Below are positions 17,456 to 27,047 of a DNA stretch of 64,000 nt, one piece after another. The notes beneath the pieces are model-generated. The model had not been told where the DNA came from. It searched no databases and was given only the letters and a program-made list of their open reading frames with translations. Both the position numbers and the translations under genes were made by a program. Numbering within the stretch: position 1 is the first letter of the stretch; every line of letters starts with the position of its first letter. The stretch is from Telluribacter roseus (GTDB taxonomy: Bacteria > Bacteroidota > Bacteroidia > Cytophagales > Spirosomataceae), in NCBI RefSeq assembly GCF_017355915.2, contig NZ_JAFEUV020000006.1:186001-250000 (forward strand). Reading direction: 5' to 3'.

Positions 17456-17890
17456 CTACTTCTTCACTCCCGCAAAGTACAGGAACGACTGGGTCTGTGG
17501 ATCGCTGTAGGAAATGCGCAGGACGGGCGATTTGACTTCTTTTTTGCCGTTGAACCATTCGGTGGTGGTGTAGTGGCCGATAGGCTGTCCCTGGTAGAAG
17601 AGCTTCACGCTATCCGAGGCGGCCTGTACCCGGACGCCGGTGAGGGTCTGGACGTCTTTCTGGGGGATGAAGGTGGTGCGGGTAACCTGGTACTCGCCAC
17701 CGGACTGCTTCCTGATCTCCAGGGTAGGGAGCTGGCGCTCGTCCGTGATGGCAATGCAAAGCGGGTCGAGGAAGCCGTTGGTCTTGTACTGGCCTTCGAG
17801 CGACGCAATCGTGACCGGACGGGTGGCATCAGGGTCACAGGCCCAGAGGGCTCCAATAAGAAAGAGCAGGAGTACGTATCGCTTTTTCAT
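17456..17890 (-). CDS. Small lipoprotein of unknown function
   Basis: 144-residue predicted lipoprotein with signal peptide MKKRYVLLLFLIGALWAC (Cys18 in lipobox LWAC). The mature part looks like a small beta-rich domain (SLEGQYKTNGFLDPLCIAITDE, PTLEIRKQSGGEYQVTRTTF, SVKLFYQGQPIGHYTT, SPVLRISY). I do not recognise a family. It lies downstream of the GH109-like gene on the same strand, separated by a strong hairpin, so it may be transcribed on its own or at reduced level. Confidence 0.8.
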   Translation of the reverse strand: MKKRYVLLLFLIGALWACDPDATRPVTIASLEGQYKTNGFLDPLCIAITDERQLPTLEIRKQSGGEYQVTRTTFIPQKDVQTLTGVRVQAASDSVKLFYQGQPIGHYTTTEWFNGKKEVKSPVLRISYSDPQTQSFLYFAGVKK

Positions 17891-17901
17891 AGAGGTATGA
17901 G

Positions 17902-17936
17902 TTGAGGTTCAGGGGAAAGACCTCCCTGAACCTCAA
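17902..17936 (-). terminator. 13-bp stem-loop between GH109-like gene and lipoprotein gene
   Basis: TTGAGGTTCAGGG (17902-17914) pairs exactly with CCCTGAACCTCAA (17924-17936). It has no T-run downstream on the minus strand, so it is either a weak terminator or an intercistronic stabilising hairpin. Confidence 0.5.
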
Positions 17937-17963
17937 AAAGTTGGAACGTACTGCTGCTGTCTG

Positions 17964-19367
17964 TTACAGGCTGCTCAGCATACCGAGCTGGCGGGGCTCT
18001 TTCCAGCGGCCGCGGGTAAAGTCCGGAAACTTTACTGATGCACTATTACCTTTGATCGAAAGCGCCGACAGGGGCGTAACGGCCGACCAGGAGGCTGCAT
18101 CATATACGTCCATATCCAGCGGCAGACCGCGGTTGAGGCAGTCGATCATGCGGTACATCATTACAAAGTCCATACCGCCGTGGCCGCCATTTTTGGCGAT
18201 CTCTTCCTTCATCTTGTTCCAGATCGGGTGCGTGTACTTCTCCTTTACCTCCTTGTATTCTTTATCATTGAGGAAGTTGTGGCTGTCCTTGCCTTTCATC
18301 GAGATCCGGCTCGGGTACCCTACGTGGAAGGCCTTGGTACCGGCCAGCATGTTGATGCGGTTATAGGGGCGCGCCGTCACTACATCGTGCTGGATCAGGA
18401 TCGTGCGTCCCAGGTGCGTCTTGATGAGGGTATTGTTCATATCCCCGTGCTTGAAACCCTTCTTGCCGTAGTACTCGGTACCGGGCTTGGCCAGGGTGGT
18501 GGAGTCTTCGCTGAGACTGGCTTCGAGTGAGCTCATGGATACCAGGTGGCTGAAGCGGTCGCCGCGGTCTATGTCCAGGTACTGTGATACCGGACCCAGA
18601 CCGTGCATGGGGTACAGGTTGCCGTCGCGGGTTTCGTTATGCTTCATGCGCCACATGTTGTAGTAGTAGTCGGGACTGAAGAGCTGGTCGCGCAAGTCGT
18701 GGATGTAGCCGCACTCGGCGTAGGTAAGCGTACCAAATACACCCTGATGGGCCATGTTGAGCAGCATGAGCTCTTCGTCGCCGTAGCATACGTTTTCCAT
18801 CATCATGCAGTTGCGCTGGGTCTGCTCGGCGGTATTAACGAGCTTCCAGCAGTCTTCCAGCGTGTAGGCGGCTGGTACCTCTATGGCGGTGTGCTTGCCT
18901 TGCTGCATGGCGTACACGGCCATGGGTACGTGGTCTTCCCAGGGGGTAGCTATGATCACCAGATCCAGGTCGTCGCGCTTGACCATCTCCTTCCAGGCAT
19001 CAGCCTTGCCGGAGTAGTAAGTTACACCTTTTACGCCTTTGCTGTCAAGCCACTCCTGCGCACGTTTGGTGTACCTCTCCTGTACGTCAGCAATGGCTAC
19101 AATCCGGGCTTTGTCGCCGCAGCCGTGTATCAGTTTCATGTGGCCATTGCCGCGGTTACCAACTCCAATAATACCAATACGTACCTGCTGGATGGGGGCC
19201 ACCCGCAGCCCAATGACTGACTTGCCCACGGCTTTGGGCGTGTAGGTAGTGCTTTCGATCTGAGCCTCGATGGAGTCCTTGGCTTTGGAGGTCAGGGGCA
19301 GACCCAGCGCGGAACCCAGTAAGGCTGTCGCCTTCAGAAACGAGCGACGCTGCAAAAAATCTTTCAT
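17964..19367 (-). CDS. GH109-like Gfo/Idh/MocA-fold glycosidase, Tat-exported
   Basis: 467-residue protein with a Tat signal (FLQRRSFLKATALLGSALGLPLTSKA) and a Rossmann motif GIIGVGNRGNGH. Instead of the dehydrogenase EKP motif it has IEVPAAYTLEDCW. With MMENVCYGDEELMLLNM, GYIHDLRDQ, NLYPMHGLGPVSQYL and GGHGGMDFVM this fits GH109, NAD-dependent alpha-N-acetylgalactosaminidases. Family enzymes use a transient oxidation-elimination mechanism, so export with bound NAD makes sense. The family assignment is from motif memory and the substrate is inferred. It is not linked to a SusCD pair here. Confidence 0.82.
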   Translation of the reverse strand: MKDFLQRRSFLKATALLGSALGLPLTSKAKDSIEAQIESTTYTPKAVGKSVIGLRVAPIQQVRIGIIGVGNRGNGHMKLIHGCGDKARIVAIADVQERYTKRAQEWLDSKGVKGVTYYSGKADAWKEMVKRDDLDLVIIATPWEDHVPMAVYAMQQGKHTAIEVPAAYTLEDCWKLVNTAEQTQRNCMMMENVCYGDEELMLLNMAHQGVFGTLTYAECGYIHDLRDQLFSPDYYYNMWRMKHNETRDGNLYPMHGLGPVSQYLDIDRGDRFSHLVSMSSLEASLSEDSTTLAKPGTEYYGKKGFKHGDMNNTLIKTHLGRTILIQHDVVTARPYNRINMLAGTKAFHVGYPSRISMKGKDSHNFLNDKEYKEVKEKYTHPIWNKMKEEIAKNGGHGGMDFVMMYRMIDCLNRGLPLDMDVYDAASWSAVTPLSALSIKGNSASVKFPDFTRGRWKEPRQLGMLSSL

Positions 19368-19484
19368 GTGATAAAAGGGATTAGGATAAAGATAGATAAG
19401 AGATAGCCAACACTATTTTACTTAGAAAAGTACTAGTTAATTAAATATTTTAAGAATCAAAAGGAGAAGGAGAACCCACAAAAA

Positions 19485-19512
19485 AAGAAGGAAGCTCAAA
19501 GGCTTCCTTCTT
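19485..19512 (-). terminator. Rho-independent terminator of the M1 peptidase gene
   Basis: AAGAAGGAAGC pairs with GCTTCCTTCTT across a 6-base loop. On the minus strand the stem is followed by a run of Ts. Confidence 0.8.
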
Positions 19513-19539
19513 CATAAACTATTTGATAGTTGCTAAACT

Positions 19540-22155
19540 TTAGAACTCACCAAACTGAGCGTACATTTCCTTGAGCTTGACATCGCGCTCACTGGATCGA
19601 ATATCCTTGCGGATAGAGGCTACTCCCTGAATATCCGTCAGCAGACCTAATACCTGATACGCCCCGAAGCGGACGAAGTAGGCGGGGTTGTTGCGGGCCA
19701 GACTTTCCAGGATTGGGATGCTGCGGCGTTGTATATCCGGAGTTGACTTGATGAGGTACTTACCAAATACCTGCAGGAAGTTGTACTTGTCCGAAGGCTT
19801 CATGTCTTTCATTTTTTCCAGAAACCAGTCATACTGCTCGGGCTTGGCCAGACTGGCGTAGTAATTGGCTACTGCCGTTACGATGGCGTCGTTAGCGGAA
19901 TTTTCGAAGCGGGCGGCAATGTCGTTTGCATCGTCGGGCTTACCGATCAGGTAGGCATCCAGCGCTACTGATACTACCAGGTACGAGGTATCGTTGAGGG
20001 CCTCGCGGAAGAGCGGGTCGTTGGCATTGTCACCAAAGGAAGCCAGGGTCAGTATGGCTTCGGCCCGTACCTGCGAGTGGGGGTCGATGCGGGCCCGGCT
20101 CTGAATCATTCGCTCGGCATCCACAAACTCAGCTCCGTCGTATTCGGCAAAGTTGGCTATGGCTACCTGACGGATCTTCCAGAACGGATCACTCATGGCC
20201 CGCATCATCAGGTGCCGGGCGGTGGAGTCGATGAGCTTCCCCTCCATGCGCGTCAGGGCTTCGTACTTAGGCCCAAACTTATCGGAATTATAAAACTGGA
20301 ACACCCACTCCGGACGGCTCTTTTCGTGCTCGATGGTACCTAATAGCTGCGCTTCTGAGTCAAACACAACCAGGTCGGGGCGCTTGTTCACCGGGAACTC
20401 CAGCGTCTGCCGTGACTTGTTGATCACTACATCGTACTGGTTTTTCTGACCATTTACCCATACATCTACTTTGAGGGGCAGACGGTAAACCGTAGTAGCC
20501 AGGGTATCCTGTAGCTGGCTTACTTTCAGGCGCAGCTTACCGGCCGCACCGGCGTATTCCTGCTCTACCTTGATCACGGGGTGACCCGGACGCATAAACC
20601 ACTGGTCAAAGAACCAGTTGAGGTCTTCGCCGGTCACGGCTTCGAATTCCCGGCGCAGATCATTGATCTCGGCCGATCCGAAGCGGTTGTTCTTGAGGTA
20701 ACGCTGAATAGCCAGGAAGAACGCATCATCTCCTACGTAGCGGCGAAGCATATGCAGTACCCGTCCGCCCTTAGCGTAGGAGTGGCTGTCAAACATATCT
20801 TCGCGGTGCTTGTAGAAGTACCGGATCAGGGGCACCTGCTTCTGATCTGACTCAGCCAGGTATTGCTTCGTTTCCTGCAGGTTGAGCCAATCGGCTTCGT
20901 CGTCGCCTTTGTAGTACTCGTTCCAGAGGTACTCTGAGTAGTTGGCAAACGACTCGTTGAGCGGGAGCTGCCCCCACTCTTCGCTGGTGACCAGGTCACC
21001 AAACCAGTGGTGGGCCAGCTCATGGGCAATTACATTATCCGAATTGCCATCCACGAGTGAGCGGGTATCAGCCTGTACGCCCTCTTCGTGTACCGTAGCG
21101 GTGGTGTTTTCCATGGCACCGGCCGTGAAGTCACGAACGGCGATCTGGGCGTACTTCTCCCACGGAAACTCAATGCCGAAGGTGTTGGAGAAGAAAGCGA
21201 TCATCTCGGGGGTACGGCCAAATATAGCCTTGGCATCCCTGGCGTACTGAGGCTCCACGTAGTAGCTCAGCTCCAGTCCGGTAGGCATGGTCTCTTTCAC
21301 GACGGCATAATCACCTACTGCTATCATAGCCAGGTAGGGAGCGTGGGGGAGCGACTGCCGCCAGTGGTCGGTGCGGGAACCATCGTCGTTGAGAGTACTG
21401 TTGACAAGCAGACCGTTGGAAAGCGTCTTATAGGTACTATCGACCCGGATGAAGAAGTCCTGGGTCATTTTTTCGTTGGGCGTATCTACCGTAGGAAACC
21501 AGGCGGAGTTAGCCTCCGTCTCGCCCTGAGTCCAGATCTGACGGGGCTTGCCTTCTTCCAGGCCATCGGCGTTGATGAAGTACAGGCCCTTGTCAGTAGG
21601 GTGGTCGTCGGCTTCACCACGGGGCTGCTCATTGGGCTTGGCCGTGTAGTTGATCTGTACGTACAGGGTATCCTTGCGGGTGTACTTGCGCTTGAGATGG
21701 ATGGTCAGCTTACGACGGTCATAGGTATACTCCAGCTGGTCCTGTATAGGTTCCACCACAGCCTGGCGCGATACAGAGTCAATGCGGCGCAGGGTATCGA
21801 TCTGGACTATGCTATGGATATCAAAGCCTTTGGCATCAAGCTCCAGGGTAGACTGCGGAAAAAAGTATGGCTTAAAAGTAATCAGGGCGCTGCCGAGTAC
21901 GTGCTGACGCAGCCAGTCAAAGCTTACGTTCAGCCGGGTGTGCAGGATATCGTTCTTTAAGGTGCGGCTGGGGCGGTAGGGGCCTGCTTTGGAAACGGCT
22001 CCCGGAACCCGGCGGGCCATGGTATCCCGCTGCGCTACGGCCAGACCAGACGCCTGCAGGGCAGGTGCCGCCAGGCTGAGCATAAGGATAAGACAGAATG
22101 GTTTGAACCAGGTACACATCGTTTCGCTCATTCGGTTGGTTCTTTCAACAATCAT
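19540..22155 (-). CDS. M1-family zinc aminopeptidase with C-terminal HEAT-like repeats
   Basis: Exported metallopeptidase of about 870 residues that removes N-terminal amino acids. It has the GAMEN exopeptidase motif and HELAHHWFG, with NESFAN downstream, placing zinc ligands at His380, His384 and Glu403 (numbered from the longest frame). After the catalytic domain, helical repeats (DPFWKIRQVAIANFAEYD, HSQVRAEAILTLASFGD, TSYLVVSVALDAYL) look like HEAT repeats. The longest frame starts at TTG 22161; I give the first ATG, but Met codons at 22131 or 22119 would leave a shorter n-region before the hydrophobic signal FCLILMLSLAAPALQASG. The gene stands alone with its own terminator. Confidence 0.93.
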   Translation of the reverse strand: MIVERTNRMSETMCTWFKPFCLILMLSLAAPALQASGLAVAQRDTMARRVPGAVSKAGPYRPSRTLKNDILHTRLNVSFDWLRQHVLGSALITFKPYFFPQSTLELDAKGFDIHSIVQIDTLRRIDSVSRQAVVEPIQDQLEYTYDRRKLTIHLKRKYTRKDTLYVQINYTAKPNEQPRGEADDHPTDKGLYFINADGLEEGKPRQIWTQGETEANSAWFPTVDTPNEKMTQDFFIRVDSTYKTLSNGLLVNSTLNDDGSRTDHWRQSLPHAPYLAMIAVGDYAVVKETMPTGLELSYYVEPQYARDAKAIFGRTPEMIAFFSNTFGIEFPWEKYAQIAVRDFTAGAMENTTATVHEEGVQADTRSLVDGNSDNVIAHELAHHWFGDLVTSEEWGQLPLNESFANYSEYLWNEYYKGDDEADWLNLQETKQYLAESDQKQVPLIRYFYKHREDMFDSHSYAKGGRVLHMLRRYVGDDAFFLAIQRYLKNNRFGSAEINDLRREFEAVTGEDLNWFFDQWFMRPGHPVIKVEQEYAGAAGKLRLKVSQLQDTLATTVYRLPLKVDVWVNGQKNQYDVVINKSRQTLEFPVNKRPDLVVFDSEAQLLGTIEHEKSRPEWVFQFYNSDKFGPKYEALTRMEGKLIDSTARHLMMRAMSDPFWKIRQVAIANFAEYDGAEFVDAERMIQSRARIDPHSQVRAEAILTLASFGDNANDPLFREALNDTSYLVVSVALDAYLIGKPDDANDIAARFENSANDAIVTAVANYYASLAKPEQYDWFLEKMKDMKPSDKYNFLQVFGKYLIKSTPDIQRRSIPILESLARNNPAYFVRFGAYQVLGLLTDIQGVASIRKDIRSSERDVKLKEMYAQFGEF

Positions 22156-22331
22156 ATACAAGGGGTGTTACTTTCTTTTGTGGGTTAGGCAGACCTTTTG
22201 GGCTAAGGTCGCGTACTTGCCGCTTTACGTAAAAGAGTAAATTTAGATAAATGTTTATCGTCGTATCAAATATATATTTATAACCTTCCAAACAGGCTGT
22301 TTAAGTCATATATATGTTGATTCATAGCTAG

Positions 22332-23561
22332 TTAGCCGGCATTGACGAGCCGGCCCGTTTTGGCCGCGCGCCGGGCCGGTACATACGAAACCGTAATGGT
22401 AATCAGGATGATAATAACCCCCGTAAGCAGCACATCGCTCCACACCAGTTTGATGGGATAGGCATCCACCAGCGAGCTTACCATACCCATGGATACCAGC
22501 CCGTACTGCTGCTGTAGCCAGCATAGTCCAATGCCGCCCAGCAGACCCAGGATAGCTCCCGTGAGTGCCACGATGGCTCCTTCGGCCAGGAAGATCCGTC
22601 TAACCAGCCCCTGAGTAGCACCCATAGCGTAGAGCATGGCTACATCGCCTTTTTTCTCGATGGCCAGCATACTCAGTGAAAAGAAAATATTGATAGCTGC
22701 CACCAGGATAATCATGGACAGCGTCACGGTCACGAACAACTTTTCGACCCGGATGGCCCGCAGCAGATCAGCATTGAGGGAGTCGCGGTCCTGTACTTTA
22801 AAGGTAGCGCCCAGAGCCTTTTGCAATCGCTGCTGCACCGTGCCCGGGGTGGCTTTGGGGGCTAGCTGCACCTCGAGGGACGTACGCTGATTGCCATACT
22901 GCAGCAGCGTAGCTACCTGCGACAGCGGCGCTATGACGTAGTCGTCATAGCGGCTCTCGATAAAGAAGGTACCACCCGGCCGTACCGTCACCTGGTTGAA
23001 GGCATCGGGGGCGGTCAGGTTGAGCGTCCGGCGGTCGCTGCGGGGGTACCACAGCTCCAGCGGGGTCAGGTAGTCTTCCAGCGATATCAGGAGCGCGTTG
23101 CGTACGCCTTCAGATATGACGGCGTAGGGGGTGCCATTGGGCCCCTGCAGCCGCAGGGAACCCTCAATAAGGGCCGTGTCCAGCTGTCCCCGATGCTCAA
23201 AGGTACTGTCTACCCCCTTGAGGCGTACGATGGTCTGCTGGTCGTGGTAGCGGGCCAGGGCGTTGTCTTCGATCACCTGCGTGACCGAGGCAACCCCCTG
23301 CACCGACTGTGCCGTCTTCAGCAGCGATTCGCTTACCTCAAAGCGACGTCCCTCAGCGGGCGATATTTTGATGTCCGCGTCAAATGTTTTAAAGATCTGA
23401 CGATTCAGATCCTCCATACCGTTAAATACCGACAGTACCACCACCATAGCCATGGTACCTACGCCCACGCCGATCATGGCGATGAGGGCGATGATACTGA
23501 TAAAGCTACGTTTGTTACGCGACAGAAAGTACCGGCGGGCTATCCGAAAGGGCAGGTTCAT
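22332..23561 (-). CDS. LolC/LolE-type ABC transporter permease (MacB_PCD/FtsX)
   Basis: Inner-membrane permease of 409 residues. An N-terminal transmembrane helix (SFISIIALIAMIGVGVGTMAMVVVL) begins the family motif ARRYFLSRNKRSFISIIALI, followed by a periplasmic MacB-like domain and three C-terminal FtsX helices. This is the architecture of lipoprotein-releasing LolC/E subunits. It starts 18 bp after the rbfA stop, so both are cotranscribed. The ATPase partner is not in this window, which is usual in this phylum. Confidence 0.88.
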   Translation of the reverse strand: MNLPFRIARRYFLSRNKRSFISIIALIAMIGVGVGTMAMVVVLSVFNGMEDLNRQIFKTFDADIKISPAEGRRFEVSESLLKTAQSVQGVASVTQVIEDNALARYHDQQTIVRLKGVDSTFEHRGQLDTALIEGSLRLQGPNGTPYAVISEGVRNALLISLEDYLTPLELWYPRSDRRTLNLTAPDAFNQVTVRPGGTFFIESRYDDYVIAPLSQVATLLQYGNQRTSLEVQLAPKATPGTVQQRLQKALGATFKVQDRDSLNADLLRAIRVEKLFVTVTLSMIILVAAINIFFSLSMLAIEKKGDVAMLYAMGATQGLVRRIFLAEGAIVALTGAILGLLGGIGLCWLQQQYGLVSMGMVSSLVDAYPIKLVWSDVLLTGVIIILITITVSYVPARRAAKTGRLVNAG

Positions 23562-23579
23562 ATTCCTACAACGGCTGGA

Positions 23580-23975
23580 TCAGGCTTTTTCGTCTTCGTC
23601 GTTCTCTTCATCTTCCTCGGTAGCGGGAGGAATATCGAGTCCGGCAAAAAGAGCGTCCATCTTGGCCGCGTATTCGGCGGTATCATCTATAAAAAACTGC
23701 ACCTCGGGCACGATACGTAGCTGGTGCCGGACTCTTTCGCCCAGCTTCTGGCGGATAAAACGGGCATTCTCCTGAATACTTTCCAGTAGTATGCGCTTAT
23801 TCTTCTCGGGCAGGAAGCTCAGGTAGGCCCGGGCTATACCCAGATCAGGCGTCATCCGCACCGCCGTCACGGTCACAAAAGAGCCGTTGATCAGATGTCG
23901 TGCTTCTTTCTGAAAAATATCACCAAGGTCTTTCTGTATCTGACGACCTACTTTTTGTTGTCTTTTTGATTCCAT
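23580..23975 (-). CDS. rbfA: Ribosome-binding factor A
   Basis: 30S subunit maturation factor, 131 residues. It opens with KRQQKVGRQIQKDLGDIFQKEA and contains the KH-like fold segments VTVTAVRMTPDLGIARAYLSF and VPEVQFFIDDTAEYAAKMDALF typical of RbfA. A very acidic tail (EEDEENDEDE) follows. It is first in an operon with the LolC/E-type permease. The rbfA-lolE-type pairing is familiar in Cytophagales. Confidence 0.93.
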   Translation of the reverse strand: MESKRQQKVGRQIQKDLGDIFQKEARHLINGSFVTVTAVRMTPDLGIARAYLSFLPEKNKRILLESIQENARFIRQKLGERVRHQLRIVPEVQFFIDDTAEYAAKMDALFAGLDIPPATEEDEENDEDEKA

Positions 23976-24218
23976 TCGTTTTTAATAATAGTACATTTAC
24001 AAAGTGGCGGGTGAGAAGCAATCGATCGCTTCCGGCTTCTACTCCTTCGGAAAGGCCTGGCCGGAGGTCACTTCTTTAGATACATTCTAAGCCCGCTCCA
24101 CTTCTGTAACCCAATTTTCTTCAATTAATACAAATATCCGTACTTATTTTGTTTTTGTGGGAGCCTGAGCCGTAAATTCGTAAAACAATTCGTATATCCT
24201 CATTAACCGGAAACTGCC

Positions 24219-25628
24219 TTGCTGAGTTTTTTTAGAGTTAATGCCGTCTACCAAAACATCAGCCTGGTGCTGTTCTTTTTGCTGTTGCGGCTACCTTTTG
24301 TGTTGACTGATGTCCCCCTGCTGGTTCCGGAGCTGAACTGGATGCTGGTGGGCGAGCAGATGAGCCGGGGCTTTATGCTGTACCGTGACATCTGGGACAA
24401 CGTGAGCCCTTTTTCGGGGTTGGTGTACTGGTCCATTGATACGCTGTTCGGGCGATCACAGTGGACCTATCAGATTATTGCGGCGGTACTTTCCATCTTC
24501 CAGATCCTGTACTTCAACTACGTCATTCACTCCCGTGAACTGTTTACGGAGCGGAGTTACGTACCGGGGGCTATTTATGCCCTCATGCTAAATATATCGT
24601 TTGATATGGCCACGCTGTCTCCCATGCTGATGGCGACTACCTTCCTGGTACTGGCCTTTGGTACCATGGTCAAAACAATAACCCGCCGTCAGGTTACCAA
24701 TGAGGTGTTTGAGCTGGGGATGTACATCGGAGTAGCTACGCTCTTTTATCTGCCGGCCTCGGTGTTTGTGATCTGGGCTTCGGTGTCGCTGCTGTTTTAT
24801 ACGGGAGCTACGTTCCGGCATTACCTGCTGGGCTTTTTCGGATCGGCTTTCCCGCTGCTGATGGTGGTGCTTTTTTTCTACCTCAACGACGGCATCAATA
24901 GCCTTAACCGCAACCTGCTTACTTCGGTGTTTCAGGTAAGGCAGTACAATCTGAATGATTTCTCGTCCCTGCTGATCTCGCTGCTTATTCCGCTGGTAGT
25001 AGGGGTGATGGGCTTTATGAGGTTGTTTAGTTCGGCCCGGTTTGTCAACTACCAGGCGCGGATCCAGCAGATCATGGCGATCTGGTTTTTTACCTCCATC
25101 CTGACCATCCCGCTTATGTCCTACCTGGCGCCGATGCAGTTTGTGATCTTCATTCCTCCGGCGGCTTTCTTTGCGACACACTACTTCCAGAGCTTCAAGA
25201 AGCAGTGGGCGGCTGAACTGGTATTCCTGGGTGTAATGGGAGGCATCCTGTTGATCCAGTACCAGGGCGTACTCGATCTGGTGCCCCAGCTATCGGTGGG
25301 GCGTCTGGAAAACCTCCGGACTAAACAAGCCCTGCTCCCGGAGGAGATCAAAGGAAAGCACATACTGGTGCTGGGCGAAGACGAAGGCGAGTACATGAAT
25401 AACTTCTCGGCCACCCCTTACCTCAACTGGGATCTGGCCAGCTATGACCTCGAGAATCTGGACAACTTTGACAGCGTCATCCACGTCTACGACAACTTCC
25501 GGCAGGACCCTCCGGAGTACGTCATCGACAAGCAGAATATCATGCCCAAGCTGTTTGAAAGGGTGCCGGCCCTCAAGAGCCGCTACAAGCCCAGCAAGTG
25601 GAAGGGTATCTATCAGAAAGTAGGGTAG
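24219..25628 (+). CDS. Multi-pass membrane protein of unknown function
   Basis: 469-residue integral membrane protein with roughly ten or more hydrophobic helices and a C-terminal soluble segment of about 110 residues (GKHILVLGEDEGEYMNNF...). The layout recalls GT-C-like or DUF6427-type membrane proteins of Bacteroidota, but I cannot assign a function. The start is TTG 24219, giving MLSFFRVNAVYQ, which fits the short N-terminus of such proteins; no ATG is available before residue 42. A bidirectional terminator separates it from convergent rpiB. Confidence 0.75.
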   Translation: MLSFFRVNAVYQNISLVLFFLLLRLPFVLTDVPLLVPELNWMLVGEQMSRGFMLYRDIWDNVSPFSGLVYWSIDTLFGRSQWTYQIIAAVLSIFQILYFNYVIHSRELFTERSYVPGAIYALMLNISFDMATLSPMLMATTFLVLAFGTMVKTITRRQVTNEVFELGMYIGVATLFYLPASVFVIWASVSLLFYTGATFRHYLLGFFGSAFPLLMVVLFFYLNDGINSLNRNLLTSVFQVRQYNLNDFSSLLISLLIPLVVGVMGFMRLFSSARFVNYQARIQQIMAIWFFTSILTIPLMSYLAPMQFVIFIPPAAFFATHYFQSFKKQWAAELVFLGVMGGILLIQYQGVLDLVPQLSVGRLENLRTKQALLPEEIKGKHILVLGEDEGEYMNNFSATPYLNWDLASYDLENLDNFDSVIHVYDNFRQDPPEYVIDKQNIMPKLFERVPALKSRYKPSKWKGIYQKVG

Positions 25629-25645
25629 GCACACCGCCGCCTACT

Positions 25646-25682
25646 AAAAAGCCCACCGAACTACCAGCTCGGTGGGCTTTTT
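25646..25682. terminator. Bidirectional terminator between the membrane protein gene and rpiB
   Basis: AAAAAGCCCACCGA (25646-25659) pairs with TCGGTGGGCTTTTT (25669-25682), with A-run and T-run on either side, serving two convergent genes. Confidence 0.9.
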
Positions 25683-25699
25683 ACTTTATTACTCTTCAA

Positions 25700-26134
25700 C
25701 TAGCAGGCAATCTTACTGACGCGTGTCTGGTGACGTCCTCCTTCAAACTCTGTGTTCAGGAATTTCTCAACACACTCCAGGGCCTTGTCCAACTCTATGA
25801 AGCGGACCGGCAGGCAGATGATGTTGGCGTTGTTGTGCTGGCGCGTCAGCTCCGCCAGGGTAGGTTCCCACACCAGAGCCGCCCGTATGCCCTGGTGCTT
25901 GTTAGCTGTAATACATACTCCCTGGCCGCTGCCACAGAGAAGTACTCCCGTTTCGAATTCACCGTTTTCTACGGCACTGGCTACCGGATGCGCAAAGTCC
26001 GGATAATCAGCTGAGTCAGCACTGTGTGTACCGTAGTCTGTTACCTCGTAGCCGTTTTGCTCAAGCCACTCCGTGATAGGTTGCTTGTAAGGAAAGCCGG
26101 CATGATCGGCGCCTATGGCAATCTTTTTGCTCAT
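25700..26134 (-). CDS. rpiB: Ribose-5-phosphate isomerase B
   Basis: Interconverts ribose 5-phosphate and ribulose 5-phosphate in the pentose phosphate pathway. The 144-residue protein shows the family motifs IAIGADHAGFPYKQ, YGTHSADSADYPDFAHPVA, the catalytic-cysteine loop LLCGSGQGVCITANKHQGIRAA and HNNANIICLPVRF. Length and start (MSKKIAIGADHAG) are normal. It is divergent from the LOG-family gene. Confidence 0.95.
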   Translation of the reverse strand: MSKKIAIGADHAGFPYKQPITEWLEQNGYEVTDYGTHSADSADYPDFAHPVASAVENGEFETGVLLCGSGQGVCITANKHQGIRAALVWEPTLAELTRQHNNANIICLPVRFIELDKALECVEKFLNTEFEGGRHQTRVSKIAC

Positions 26135-26258
26135 TTTATTGTTAATTAATATTGCCGAATAACTAAAATAGCTACATTGACGTTGTAACTATCCTGCTCA
26201 ATAGAGAGCGGTGTAAAGTTAAGGAGTTGAAATTTTATAATTAAACACATCATTGAAT

Positions 26259-27032
26259 ATGAATGAAGAATTAAAAGACGCGGGACCGGCTAACGTAGAT
26301 ATTTCTCTACTGAACCCGACGATCCCGGAAGATGAAGAACGGATAAAAGAAGCCTTTGAAGATAGAAACTGGAATGAGATTAAGAGTGCCGACTCCTGGG
26401 TAATCTTCAAAGTCATGGCCGAATTTGTGGAAGGCTTTGACAAGCTAGCCAAGATTGGTCCGTGCGTATCTATATTTGGTTCGGCCCGTACCAAGGCTGA
26501 TAACCCGTACTATACCATCACTGAAGAGATAGCCGCTAAGCTGGTTCGTCATGGCTATGGGGTTATTACGGGTGGTGGTCCGGGTATCATGGAAGCCGGT
26601 AACAAAGGAGCTTACGAGCAGGGTGGTAAATCAGTGGGTTTGAACATAAAATTACCTTTTGAGCAGCATAGCAACATCTACATTGATCCTGATAAGAATA
26701 TCAACTTTGATTTCTTCTTCGTCAGAAAAGTAATGTTTGTCAAATATTCACAAGGCTTTATTGTACTGCCCGGTGGATTTGGTACGCTCGATGAGCTCTT
26801 CGAAGCGCTCACGCTGATCCAGACCAAGAAGATAGGCCGGTTCCCCATTGTGTTGGTAGGCCGTAGCTACTGGGCCGGACTGATCGACTGGATCAAAGGA
26901 ACGATGTTGGAAGGCGAACGAAATATCAGCCCCGAAGATCTGAAGCTGTTCAGCCTGGTGGATACGCCCGACGAGGCCGTACGGGTGATCGACGAGTTCT
27001 ATTCCAAGTACTTACTGAAACCAAACTTCTGA
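26259..27032 (+). CDS. LOG-family nucleotide 5'-monophosphate phosphoribohydrolase-like protein
   Basis: Rossmann-fold protein (TIGR00730/LOG) related to cytokinin-activating enzymes that cleave nucleoside monophosphates to base and ribose 5-phosphate. The 257-residue protein carries GGGPGIMEAGNKGAYE and PGGFGTLDELFEALTLIQT, the catalytic/phosphate-binding signature. It has a 70-residue N-terminal extension seen in longer LOG versions. The start is ATG 26259; a TTG two codons upstream is less likely. Neighbouring rpiB makes or uses ribose 5-phosphate, but the two are divergent and the link is speculative. Confidence 0.9.
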   Translation: MNEELKDAGPANVDISLLNPTIPEDEERIKEAFEDRNWNEIKSADSWVIFKVMAEFVEGFDKLAKIGPCVSIFGSARTKADNPYYTITEEIAAKLVRHGYGVITGGGPGIMEAGNKGAYEQGGKSVGLNIKLPFEQHSNIYIDPDKNINFDFFFVRKVMFVKYSQGFIVLPGGFGTLDELFEALTLIQTKKIGRFPIVLVGRSYWAGLIDWIKGTMLEGERNISPEDLKLFSLVDTPDEAVRVIDEFYSKYLLKPNF

Positions 27033-27047
27033 TAGTACCTCTGCCCA

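Noticed and set aside
21088-21960. 290-codon plus-strand frame opposite the M1 peptidase
   Set aside because: Overlaps the catalytic region of the peptidase on the other strand and shows no domain or promoter.
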